Assembly (NCBI GenBank): GCA_028278405.1
Contig: JANQEK010000002.1
Span: forward strand, 1 to 64,000
Source of the DNA: Nitrospinaceae bacterium
GTDB taxonomy: Bacteria > Nitrospinota > Nitrospinia > Nitrospinales > Nitrospinaceae
DNA length: 64,000 nt
Direction: 5' to 3'
Shown: positions 51,201-59,680 of the stretch, piece by piece
Layout: each line of letters begins with the position of its first letter
How positions within the stretch are numbered: position 1 is the stretch's first letter
Translations under genes and position numbers: made by a program
The notes under the pieces: model-generated
Seen by the model: only the letters and a program-made list of their open reading frames with translations
Databases searched by the model: none
Told to the model about the DNA's origin: nothing

Positions 51201-53135
51201 ATGCGATACCCCGAGCTTTTAACCAGGGTTTTCTTAAAACTCATACAAACTGGTCGTTACCCCTTTATGATCGCTCTCAGTTTTATCTCGGTTTCCTGCA
51301 GTTTAGGGATAATAACCAACCCGGCTCAATCATTTCCTTCTAAAGAGGTTTCGTTATCCGACTGGGGTTTAAGCCATCCCTCACAGATCGGTCATCTCTC
51401 GATAGGCCTGCTACATAAAAAAAAGGGAGATGAGGTGGTCCTGTATGATGTTCGTGAACAGAAACCGGTCTTAAAAACCCGGGAGGGAACTCATAGCCAA
51501 ACTCCTTCCTTCGAGGATGATTTTCTCCTGGTCAGTCATTTTGATCGGGGAAATATCAATCGTCTGGGCGGCTACTTTAACGGATTTTCTAAGCATCCTT
51601 CTAAATCAGCTGTTTCCATTGCCAGGACTCCGAACAACGAACCGGCGTTAGCATATTCCTTTGAAAATCGATCTCCGGGATTCTCCGGTTTTTGGATTCA
51701 CTTTTTCGATTTCAAGGTGCCTCCTTCAAAGAGAGTTTATCTGGATGCCACTCCTTTTGATTATCTGACGTTCGCAATTCGAGGTGAGGAAGGAAATGAA
51801 AAAATAATGCTCCGGATGGCGGATCGATCTCTGGAAAAAAGAGAAGACTCTCTGCTGATAAGCCAAGTATCCTCCGTTTTACCTCATGGAAAGATAAGCA
51901 AAGACTGGCAAACCGCCTGGATTCCTCTTTCCCGCGTAAATCCCCGAATCAACCAAAAGGAACTCGCGAACGTGGTCTTTCAGGTGGCTGGAAACCGTTC
52001 GGGACGGATTTTTGTAAAAGACCTGGCTTTTACGAAGAAAAAGGAAGCCTCTTTTTCGAGGTTAGAAAATAGCCAAGCTCAATCTTGTTCATCAAACAAA
52101 GCTATGTGGTTATGGGAAACGAACAAGATATTAAGAAACCCGGAAGAACAAAAAACATTTTTCGATTTCTGCAAAAAACAGCGGATCACGGATCTTTTTG
52201 TGCAAATCCCTTATGAAGCGGAAAAGGAAGGAAAACGTTGGAAGATTTCCTGGAATTCTATGGAGATGCGTCCCTTGATCTCCAAGTTGAGTCAGGCGGG
52301 CATCAGAGTTCACGCGCTCGACGGAGATCCCCGGTTTGCTTTGAGAGAATGGCACGGACGATCCATTGCTCTTCTCGAGAAAATCATTGAGTACAATCAA
52401 TCGGTTTCTTCCAATGAACGTTTTTTCGGAATCCGCTACGACAATGAGCCCTATCTTTTGCCCCAATTCGGAGGAATTCACAAAGAAAGCGTTTTAAAAG
52501 AGTATCTCGAACTGGCAGAGAAATCACAAGCGCTGGCCCGGCAGGCGGGACTCGTCTTCGGGGTCGATATCCCCTTTTGGTTTGACGGTTTCAATGAATT
52601 TTTTGAACCTTCAGCAAGTCTGGAAGGACGCCCAATGAGCGAACGGATTATCGATGTGGTGGATAACGTGGGAATCATGGATTATCGGACGATCGCTTAT
52701 GGCGCCGACGGAGTGATTGAGCATGGAACCAATGAGCTCAAATATGCAGCCAAAAAAGGGAAAAAAGTTTTTATCGGGCTGGAAACGGTTCCACTGCCTG
52801 ATGAAACCATTTATGACTTTGGCCCCAAAGGCAGCGGAAATCGGCTTCTAATCAAAGCTCTCGATTCAAAAAGGATTCGAATCAGTTTTATCCCGAAGGG
52901 AGCATCCGTTGATCTCCAGGGAGCTTTTCTTTTGCACCAGACACGTCAAGTCAAGGTGCCTTCCAGCAAACTCACGTTCGATCAAAAAAAGCCGGAGGAT
53001 TTGGAGGAAGTAATGCGCGACTCGGAACAAGAGTTGTGTCAGTTCCCCAGTTTTCATGGCTTTGTTATCCATTCGTATGAAAGTTACCGGCCGTGGCTGG
53101 AAAAACAAACATCATCTATTCGAGCAGAGAAATGA
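51201..53135 (+). CDS. Exported glycoside-hydrolase-like protein
   Basis: 644 aa. An N-terminal export segment (FMIALSFISVSCSLGIITNPAQS, about 24-46, in part) contains a Cys that could be lipidated. Residues about 110-280 form a beta-sandwich, probably carbohydrate-binding (RVYLDATPFDYLTFAIRG, RIFVKDLAF). Residues about 300-560 look like a TIM barrel: MWLWETNKIL, ITDLFVQIPYE, GIRVHALDGDPRFAL, FFGIRYDNEPY (acidic pair at a strand end) and VFIGLETVPLPDE. I do not recognise the exact GH family. Position between synthase and beta-barrel suggests trimming or modification of the nascent glycan in the periplasm. Confidence 0.7.
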   Translation: MRYPELLTRVFLKLIQTGRYPFMIALSFISVSCSLGIITNPAQSFPSKEVSLSDWGLSHPSQIGHLSIGLLHKKKGDEVVLYDVREQKPVLKTREGTHSQTPSFEDDFLLVSHFDRGNINRLGGYFNGFSKHPSKSAVSIARTPNNEPALAYSFENRSPGFSGFWIHFFDFKVPPSKRVYLDATPFDYLTFAIRGEEGNEKIMLRMADRSLEKREDSLLISQVSSVLPHGKISKDWQTAWIPLSRVNPRINQKELANVVFQVAGNRSGRIFVKDLAFTKKKEASFSRLENSQAQSCSSNKAMWLWETNKILRNPEEQKTFFDFCKKQRITDLFVQIPYEAEKEGKRWKISWNSMEMRPLISKLSQAGIRVHALDGDPRFALREWHGRSIALLEKIIEYNQSVSSNERFFGIRYDNEPYLLPQFGGIHKESVLKEYLELAEKSQALARQAGLVFGVDIPFWFDGFNEFFEPSASLEGRPMSERIIDVVDNVGIMDYRTIAYGADGVIEHGTNELKYAAKKGKKVFIGLETVPLPDETIYDFGPKGSGNRLLIKALDSKRIRISFIPKGASVDLQGAFLLHQTRQVKVPSSKLTFDQKKPEDLEEVMRDSEQELCQFPSFHGFVIHSYESYRPWLEKQTSSIRAEK

Positions 53136-55114
53136 ACCCAGGGAAAAAAGAAAATAGAAAAACCCACGTAATCATGCTCTTCATTTTTTTCATGATATTC
53201 GTTGTCTTGCTCTCTTCACCCGCCTGGGCAGCTGAGCGTGACACCCTGATTCTTAAAGCACGCCAAACAAGTTGGAAGGGAAATTATGATGAAGCAATTG
53301 CCATTTACCGACAACTGATTAATAAAAATCCTAAGGATATCGAGGCCATGCTCGGTCTTGCGGCAGTTTTAAGCTGGCAAAAAAAGTACCAGGAATCCAG
53401 CGATGTTTACCGGAAGATTCGCGAAATGCGGCCCGATATTCCAGATGGCGACTTAGGCCTGCTGCGTTTGAAAGCCTGGCAGGATGAACATGCCGCTGCT
53501 GAAGAAGGCCTGAGGGCACTTCATTCCAAATATCCCGAGCGTTTCGATATTTTGATGCTCCTTGGGCAAGTAACCGCCTGGCAAAAAAAGTATCAGTCCA
53601 GTGTTGAATTCTATAAAAAAGCACTGGCAATTCATCCTGACAATCCGGCAACCATTAAAGCATTGGCTACCACTTACAAATGGATGAAGAATACTGAAGA
53701 GGGAGTAAAACTTTACGCAAAAATTCTGGAAGAAGAACCCAATAACATAAACGCGCTTATGGGTACCGGAATTCTTCTTAGCCAAGGCGGAAAAAACAAG
53801 GAAGCTATTGTCTACCTGGAAAAGGCAAGAGATGTGGCTCCTGACCGTGCAGACGTCCGCGCCATGCTGGGGACCCTTTACAGTTGGACGGCTCAATTGG
53901 ATGATGCCGTGACAGAACTCCAGAAATCGGTCGCTCTGGAACAGGGAAATATATCCAATAGAAATATAAACAACTATATCGCTCTGGGTCGCATCTTCCG
54001 GTGGCAAAAGAAGAAGGAAGAATCCATAAAGCTTTATCAAAAAGCTCTCGAATTGGATCCAAATAATGGGGAAGCCATGGTCGGACTTGGAAGAGTCTAC
54101 CTATTTGACGACCAATGGGACAAGGCGGAAGAACTCTACATGAAGGCCCTGACGATAAATCCCAATGATCTGGATGCCAAAGAGGCATTAGCGCAACTGA
54201 AGAGATTTAAGGCACCAGAAGCAAATATCAGGTACAACTTTTTTGAATCCCGATTGCATAATCCGATTTCAGGCCAAATCGCTTCGACCTTTATAGATCA
54301 CCGGGAAACCTTTGAGTCCTTCTTCAAGTTGTCGCCCAAAACCACAGTCCAAGCGCGTTATCAACACGCCGAGCGCAGGCAGCTCAGTCTTTCAAATACC
54401 TCTACCGATTTCAATGTCGACACCGAGACTGTTTCGGTCGGGTTGAATCAGAAGCTGCCTTACAATTTTGATGTTCGTTTGCGGTACGATGTGGCTCAGT
54501 TCACCAATGACAACGCTGCAAACAGCACTACGGATCTGGCAAAAACAGAGAACGACTATTCAGGATTTTTCATATTGACGAAAAGAAAAGACAGGCACTT
54601 ATGGCGTATCAGCCTGGGTCGGGAGTTGTTTATCGACACTAATCCCGGAGTATCAACGATTGAAAATATCAACACCTATTCGCTTTCATACGATGTGGGA
54701 TTTTCAGATTCTTTCTCGACGCTGGTGGTTCTGTCATTAGACGATAATTCTACCTTTGCAAAACTTCAACAGGATCATGTGATTCGGGCAAGATACCGGC
54801 TGCCCAATTACAAAAAACTTCAATTTGAATATCAACTCCGTTACCTCTCCGATCCCGATACTTATCAAAATACAATTGGGGTAAACTTTCAAAATCAACT
54901 GGGAAAAAGCGTTCGTTACGAGGCAAGCTATTTCGTGACTCAATCCCATAATACTCTGGACAACTTCCTGCGAAATTCATTCAGATTGTTTTTTTCATGG
55001 GACATCCTTCCCTGGTTGACTTGGGGTACTGATGCCATCGTAACTCTCGATCATTTGAACGCAGACATCGACACGATTCAAAATTACCAAACGTATCTTA
55101 CCATCAGGTTCTGA
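53132..55114 (+). CDS. TPR / outer-membrane beta-barrel exopolysaccharide export protein (YaiO/BcsC-like)
   Basis: About 660 aa. Signal peptide MNPGKKENRK...VVLLSSPAWA; then about nine TPR units (about 35-360, for example NYDEAIAIYRQLINKNPKD); then about 375-660 with alternating amphipathic beta strands typical of a YaiO-type barrel, ending in YQTYLTIRF with terminal Phe as in outer-membrane proteins. I chose the ATG at 53132, which overlaps the previous stop (ATGA); a GTG at 53093 would be buried in that gene. TPR-barrel proteins export beta-glycans in Pga, Bcs and Pel-type systems. Confidence 0.85.
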   Translation: MNPGKKENRKTHVIMLFIFFMIFVVLLSSPAWAAERDTLILKARQTSWKGNYDEAIAIYRQLINKNPKDIEAMLGLAAVLSWQKKYQESSDVYRKIREMRPDIPDGDLGLLRLKAWQDEHAAAEEGLRALHSKYPERFDILMLLGQVTAWQKKYQSSVEFYKKALAIHPDNPATIKALATTYKWMKNTEEGVKLYAKILEEEPNNINALMGTGILLSQGGKNKEAIVYLEKARDVAPDRADVRAMLGTLYSWTAQLDDAVTELQKSVALEQGNISNRNINNYIALGRIFRWQKKKEESIKLYQKALELDPNNGEAMVGLGRVYLFDDQWDKAEELYMKALTINPNDLDAKEALAQLKRFKAPEANIRYNFFESRLHNPISGQIASTFIDHRETFESFFKLSPKTTVQARYQHAERRQLSLSNTSTDFNVDTETVSVGLNQKLPYNFDVRLRYDVAQFTNDNAANSTTDLAKTENDYSGFFILTKRKDRHLWRISLGRELFIDTNPGVSTIENINTYSLSYDVGFSDSFSTLVVLSLDDNSTFAKLQQDHVIRARYRLPNYKKLQFEYQLRYLSDPDTYQNTIGVNFQNQLGKSVRYEASYFVTQSHNTLDNFLRNSFRLFFSWDILPWLTWGTDAIVTLDHLNADIDTIQNYQTYLTIRF

Positions 55115-55136
55115 TCGATATCGGTTTGCAGCAGAC

Positions 55137-56039
55137 ATGAAATCCAAAAATCAAAATTTTGTCAGAATTCAAAGGCTGGTGGTGAGCATGCTTTGTTGTT
55201 TTCTGCCGATTTCTGCTTTTGCTTCCGATCTCTCCTCTGTAGAAAACAATTCCCTGATCAATTTGGAAAAGATTTTCCTTGAGTCCGGACCTGGCTTGGA
55301 TTTCACCCTTGTAGGGAAAAGCCTGTTGAAGGATAAAACGATTCAAAAAATCAGCAAAGCCCGATTGGAAATTTCTTCTCCTGTAAAAAAAGCATTTCTC
55401 ATTTGGTGCGGGGAAGTCAAAAAGCAAAATAAAAATACCAAAACGATCCGTTTCATCGGTCCCAAAAACAAGGAGCACGAGATCACCGCCCAACATCTAT
55501 GGAAGAAAAATTCCACAGGAATTCTTTATTCGGCGCTGGCAGAGGTCACCCCGTTTATCACGGGTAGTGGGATGTATGGAGTGAAAAACCTTTCCTCAGA
55601 TGTGATCAACCCCGGCGGAAAAGATCCTTATTCCGTAGCGGGGTGGGCTTTAGTGGTCGTCACAGAAAATCGGAAAGTCGAAAAAATCCAGTCCGTAGCC
55701 ATTCTTGCCGGCCTGCAAGTCCTGAAACCCGGTGAAATCTACGATGTCCATCTAACTCCTTATTTAACAGACGATTCTATGGAACCTACTGCCATTGGGA
55801 TTATCGGGGGCCACGGCCGGGCAGGTAATGGATCGGGAAATCTTTTGAATGATGTCTCCCTTTCCGGACAGGATGACTGGGATGGATCTGCCGGCAAATT
55901 TTGGGATGTTGACCTTTTCAAGCCCTACCCGCATACTAAATATATAGCTGGAAATGGGGATTTGACGCTTACCGTCGACCCTCTTTTGCAGTGGATATAC
56001 CCTATTGGGGTGATCATGAAGTCGTGGTCTACCGAATAA
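55137..56039 (+). CDS. Exported protein of unknown function
   Basis: 300 aa with a signal peptide (MLCCFLPISAFA, cleavage about residue 30) and an all-beta mature part. Segments such as SALAEVTPFITGSGMYGV, DPYSVAGWALVVVTEN and GHGRAGNGSGNLLND recall extracellular beta-sandwich domains found in exosortase-sorted or adhesin-type proteins. There is no C-terminal anchor or sorting tail. It is followed after 19 bp by the small PTVSELP-tail gene with a strong Shine-Dalgarno. Function unknown; likely a surface or matrix component. Confidence 0.65.
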   Translation: MKSKNQNFVRIQRLVVSMLCCFLPISAFASDLSSVENNSLINLEKIFLESGPGLDFTLVGKSLLKDKTIQKISKARLEISSPVKKAFLIWCGEVKKQNKNTKTIRFIGPKNKEHEITAQHLWKKNSTGILYSALAEVTPFITGSGMYGVKNLSSDVINPGGKDPYSVAGWALVVVTENRKVEKIQSVAILAGLQVLKPGEIYDVHLTPYLTDDSMEPTAIGIIGGHGRAGNGSGNLLNDVSLSGQDDWDGSAGKFWDVDLFKPYPHTKYIAGNGDLTLTVDPLLQWIYPIGVIMKSWSTE

Positions 56040-56047
56040 GGGAGGGT

Positions 56048-56054
56048 AAGGAGG
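56048..56054 (+). promoter_or_regulatory. Strong Shine-Dalgarno of the first sorting-tail gene
   Basis: AAGGAGG lies 4 nt before the ATG at 56059. It is the strongest ribosome site in this locus, which suggests high production of this small substrate protein. Confidence 0.7.
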
Positions 56055-56058
56055 TTGT

Positions 56059-56391
56059 ATGAATAGGTTTATCATAAAAGTATTTGTAATTTTTTTAGCG
56101 ATCGGTTTGTGGGATATAGGGTTCTTTGAACCCGTGACGTCTGATCTGGGCGGTCAGGTCTCCATAGCTGAAGCCAGTCATCGAGGTGGTGGCTGGGGCA
56201 GTTTTTGCCAAAGGTACCCCAGCTGGTGCGAGCGCCTTTGCCGAAGAAATCCCAGCTGGTGCCAACCGCCCACTGTGTCAGAGCTTCCCATTCAATACAT
56301 GGTTCTCAGTGGAATCGTGTTGATCTCGTTATGCGGAGGAACGGCTTTTTACATTCGCAAGCGAAAAATGGAAAACTCCCCGGAGGCATAA
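56059..56391 (+). CDS. Small exported protein with exosortase-type C-terminal tail (PTVSELP)
   Basis: 110 aa: N-terminal signal (about 5-22, export processing near SIAEA), a short Cys/Trp/Arg-rich middle with two near-repeats RYPSWC and RNPSWC, then PPTVSELP (about 71-78), a hydrophobic helix (about 81-100) and the basic end RKRKMENSPEA. Motif-helix-basic cluster is the tripartite plan of PEP-CTERM/IPTL-CTERM signals; PTVSEL is closest to the IPTLSEW type. The middle is too short to be a folded enzyme, so it is probably a surface peptide or glycopeptide. A paralogue follows and the exosortase follows that. Confidence 0.8.
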   Translation: MNRFIIKVFVIFLAIGLWDIGFFEPVTSDLGGQVSIAEASHRGGGWGSFCQRYPSWCERLCRRNPSWCQPPTVSELPIQYMVLSGIVLISLCGGTAFYIRKRKMENSPEA

Positions 56392-56479
56392 TCACTCTCT
56401 GAGCCCTGATCTCGATCAGGGCGAGGGAGTGGTATATCTGCATTCCATCAAAGCGATATTTTGCCGAAAAGATTTCTCC

Positions 56480-56863
56480 ATGAAACGTGTACTCAAAAAT
56501 TGTCTTGTCGGCCTGGTAGGGATTGCATTCTTTGCAGCCGGCTCTGTTGTGTCGTGGGTCCCGGGTCAAAACGGAACCGTATCGGTTGCCGAGGCGCAAC
56601 AAACAAAAAAAGAGAAAAGACAAGAGCGTAAAAGACTGAGAAGACAGCAGCGGCAGGAACAAAAAAGATTAAGACAGCAGAAAAAGCGTGAACGACGCAG
56701 AAAGAGAAGATGTAGAAGAAATCCCAGAAAATGCAAACCTCCGACTGTGTCGGAACTTCCTATCCAATATATGGTTCTCAGTGGAACTGTAGTGATTGCT
56801 TTATCCGGAGGCATGGTATTCTTAATTCGCAAACGAAAAATGAAAAATTCCCCGGAAGCGTAA
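56480..56863 (+). CDS. Basic exported protein with the same PTVSELP C-terminal tail
   Basis: About 127 aa from the ATG at 56480 (the longer 56429 start has no better site and spoils the signal peptide). Signal peptide MKRVLKNCLVGLVGIAFFAAG..., processing near VAEA; then a strongly basic Gln/Lys/Arg region (about 40-75; units such as RKRLRRQQRQEQ); CRRNPRKCKPP; PTVSELP; hydrophobic helix; RKRKMKNSPEA. The last 50 residues are nearly identical to the preceding protein, so the two arose by duplication with divergent middles. The polycationic part could bind an acidic polysaccharide. Its 3' end overlaps the exosortase frame. Confidence 0.8.
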   Translation: MKRVLKNCLVGLVGIAFFAAGSVVSWVPGQNGTVSVAEAQQTKKEKRQERKRLRRQQRQEQKRLRQQKKRERRRKRRCRRNPRKCKPPTVSELPIQYMVLSGTVVIALSGGMVFLIRKRKMKNSPEA

Positions 56864-57684
56864 ACGCTCTTGGGGCCCTGATCCTGCTTGTAGCAGGTGG
56901 TGCGATCTGCTTTCAACCAATGCGCTGGCTGGTGGAGTCGTGGCGGGTAAACCCCTATTATCTGCACGGATTTATGGTCGCGTTTGCCTCGCTTTGCTTT
57001 TTGGTATACCGGGCAAAAAATTCCACAATAGAAAAAGACAACAACTGGGTATGGTCTTATTATCTCACGGCCGGGATTGTTTTATACACGATCGGATTTT
57101 TGATTGGACTCAACTATTTAAAAGCAATCCCATTGTTTTTGATTCTGCTTTCAGCCGCCTACCTGCTGGGAGGAAAAACTTTCGGGAATGATCTGCGGTT
57201 CCCCCTTCTATTTCCGATCATAGCTGTCCCCATTCCCTTTCTGGCGGAACTTACCGCGTTTCTCCAGTTTGTTATGGCCAGTCTTTCAACGGGCATTCTT
57301 CAAATTTTCGGATACGATATTCGCGCCGAGGGGGCGCTCATCCATCTCCCAAACGCCACTTTTCTGATCGCCGAACCCTCAAGCGGAATTCAATCACTCA
57401 TCGCCCTTTTGACGTTAATGATTCCGGTAGTCTATTTCACCAAAACGTCTTCCAGAAAAAAAGGTTATCTATATCTATCGATTGTTCCCATCGCCATAAT
57501 GAGTAATCTGCTGCGAATCATTACTCTTTTTCTGGTCGCAAACTACTACGGCGAAAAAATTGCAGATCAATTCTGGCACGACAAAGGCAACATTGTTTTT
57601 TTCGGAGTCGCCCTGACTTTATTATTCCTCACTTGGTATACAGTCGTTTATGGATTTAAATCTCCCAAAGCAAATCGAACCTGA
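56731..57684 (+). CDS. Exosortase family protein with Ser at the catalytic Cys position
   Basis: 317 aa from the first ATG, about eight TM helices. The exosortase core is clear: EPSSGIQSL where the family has E-x-C-S-G-x-x-S, R262 in SNLLRIIT, and H283 in FWHDKGN. Only Ser (S217, codon TCA) stands where the catalytic Cys is expected; Arg and His are kept. The first TM begins about residue 47, and the ATG at 56731 would overlap the substrate gene by 133 bp in another frame. An ATT codon at 56818 with GGAGG 6 nt upstream is an alternative start. Exosortases cleave C-terminal sorting tails at the membrane; the two proteins upstream are the obvious substrates. Confidence 0.85.
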   Translation: MQTSDCVGTSYPIYGSQWNCSDCFIRRHGILNSQTKNEKFPGSVNALGALILLVAGGAICFQPMRWLVESWRVNPYYLHGFMVAFASLCFLVYRAKNSTIEKDNNWVWSYYLTAGIVLYTIGFLIGLNYLKAIPLFLILLSAAYLLGGKTFGNDLRFPLLFPIIAVPIPFLAELTAFLQFVMASLSTGILQIFGYDIRAEGALIHLPNATFLIAEPSSGIQSLIALLTLMIPVVYFTKTSSRKKGYLYLSIVPIAIMSNLLRIITLFLVANYYGEKIADQFWHDKGNIVFFGVALTLLFLTWYTVVYGFKSPKANRT

Positions 57685-59680
57685 TCGAAAATGGATCCGA
57701 GCCATCTGCGTATGGCTCTGCTGTGTTATTACCGGGTTGGGTCTCGCCTGTTCCCCGGACGACACTCCGAACAAGGCTTCGAGCGGGGGTAAATCCTCTC
57801 TTTCCAAAATTTACAAATTCACTTCAGATACGTCGCATTACTTCTCCACTTCACACGAAGGAAAGTTTATCTCCAATACCAACTATCTTTACAAGCCAAA
57901 CCTGGAAAACCTTCCCTGGCATCTGGGAAACTGGGAAGGTTTTAGTCTTGAATCAGACGACCCCAACATTCTCTATCACCGGTTCTATCAAAACATAAAA
58001 TCCGGGGCGGGTGTTTATTTGATGGCAGTGTATGGAACCAACGAAAGCCAGTTTCATACACCAGAAGTCTGTTATATCGGGGATGGTTGGAAAATTGAAG
58101 AAAGGCGTTTTAAGTCCATAAATTTAAGAAATGAAGTTTTTCAGGTGCGGTATTCGATCGCTGTAAAAGACGATATGGAGCACCTCGTGTTGTACTGGTA
58201 TCTCTGGCCCGATTCCCGCCGCAATATTACCGATGGACTGGTCATGATCCGCTTGGCGGTTTCCATTGACACGACGGTGGAGGATGCGGAAATAGGCGCT
58301 CTTGATTTTATTCAGCAACTCTCGGAACTGAAAATGGATTTGGGTTCAGAGGATCAGGTCGCCGAAACATTCGCTCCCGCTCTCCCGGCAGGAAATACAG
58401 GGAAAAATTCCACCCGCACGGAATGGGCCCCTTACAGGGAAAAAGCAGTCTCCTGGCTCAAATCACAAGTCGTTCCGAACAATATTGTCAAAGAACCCGT
58501 CCAGGACCGGAGAAATCTTTTAATCAGCTACAAGGTGCCCAAAGATTCGGATGTGTATCGTTACGTTTTCAGCAAAGCGTCTCTCTATGACAATGCCCTG
58601 GCTGTTATTGCGTTCTCCATGGTAGGGGAGTACGCCCTGGCCGAGAGGATCATTGAAGCGTCTTCCCGTGTGCTTTCTCCGAACAATGATTTGTGGTTCA
58701 GTTTCAACACCCATAATTCCTGGCCTGATAAACATGATCATTCCGGAGCCATTATCCGAAGCGGAGCTTCGGCCTGGCTGGGCTATGCCATCACTTTTTA
58801 TTTGAAAACTCTGCTGATCGACCACCCAAACCTGCTGCAACAGGATCATGCTGCCATCAATCATCTGAAACTCGCCCAGTCCATTACGGACAAAATCCTG
58901 CTGCGGCAAATCACGGATAAATCCGACCCTCGCTACGGTTTTTTTACCGGCGGGGAGGGACGTTACTCTTATCGATGGAATAAAAAAGCAAAGAATGTTG
59001 AAGAATATTTTATTCCCGGCTCCATTCAATGGGCCAGCCTGGAACATAACATTGATATCTATTTTTTATTGCGCGACCTGGCCGTCCTTACCGGAAAGGA
59101 CAAGTATGCCTCTTCTGCCGAGATCCTCAGGCAATCCATGGTAACCAAATCCTGGAACTCGGAAAGCGGTCAACTGAACAGAGGACAGCGCTCGGATGGA
59201 GCCGACACGGCTAAAGCCCTCGACTGCGCTTCATGGGGAGCCGTGTTTCTCCAAGCGGTCGGCGAAGACGCCAAGGCTCTAACATCCCTAAATTCCACCA
59301 AAAATTACTTCGTCAAATCCAAAAACCATCAAGGCTATAAACCGTATTTTGACCTGCTTCTTTATGAAGACCCCGAAATAAACTCCCTCTTTTATCCTGA
59401 TGCTCAAGAAAAAAACTGGAAGGACTTTCCCATGATTTGGACAGAGGGTTCTTTAGGCGTAGCCATGGCTTATCTCAAGATGAAACAACCTGAAAAAGCG
59501 GCAGAAGTAATAAGATCCATTGTCGCTCTGCAGGATAAAGAAGGGGGTTTACCTTATGCCACGGAAAACCTTCGCTACCAGTTTTCAGATAACTCCTCTG
59601 TAGCGGGAACCGCATGGCTGGTGATGGTAATCGCCGCGTTAGAAGATGAAAACAACCTCAGGTTATTCTGGCAAAAGTAA
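57650..59680 (+). CDS. EpsI-domain lipoprotein fused to an alpha/alpha-barrel domain
   Basis: 676 aa. Lipoprotein-like signal to C34 (LGLACS). Residues about 75-225 are an EpsI/DUF3485 domain, identified by WEG, FHTPEVCYIGDGW (H136-C141) and the W-Y-L-W segment; EpsI accompanies exosortases. From about 255 to 676 comes a separate all-helical region with repeated hairpins (YDNALAVIAFSMVGEYALAERII, AVLTGKDKYASSAEIL, ASWGAVFLQAVGED, EGSLGVAMAYLKM; quoted in part) typical of (alpha/alpha)6 or terpenoid-cyclase/GH-like toroids. The fusion links the sorting accessory factor to a possible glycan-acting domain. It overlaps the exosortase by 35 bp; no Shine-Dalgarno seen. Confidence 0.82.
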   Translation: MDLNLPKQIEPDRKWIRAICVWLCCVITGLGLACSPDDTPNKASSGGKSSLSKIYKFTSDTSHYFSTSHEGKFISNTNYLYKPNLENLPWHLGNWEGFSLESDDPNILYHRFYQNIKSGAGVYLMAVYGTNESQFHTPEVCYIGDGWKIEERRFKSINLRNEVFQVRYSIAVKDDMEHLVLYWYLWPDSRRNITDGLVMIRLAVSIDTTVEDAEIGALDFIQQLSELKMDLGSEDQVAETFAPALPAGNTGKNSTRTEWAPYREKAVSWLKSQVVPNNIVKEPVQDRRNLLISYKVPKDSDVYRYVFSKASLYDNALAVIAFSMVGEYALAERIIEASSRVLSPNNDLWFSFNTHNSWPDKHDHSGAIIRSGASAWLGYAITFYLKTLLIDHPNLLQQDHAAINHLKLAQSITDKILLRQITDKSDPRYGFFTGGEGRYSYRWNKKAKNVEEYFIPGSIQWASLEHNIDIYFLLRDLAVLTGKDKYASSAEILRQSMVTKSWNSESGQLNRGQRSDGADTAKALDCASWGAVFLQAVGEDAKALTSLNSTKNYFVKSKNHQGYKPYFDLLLYEDPEINSLFYPDAQEKNWKDFPMIWTEGSLGVAMAYLKMKQPEKAAEVIRSIVALQDKEGGLPYATENLRYQFSDNSSVAGTAWLVMVIAALEDENNLRLFWQK

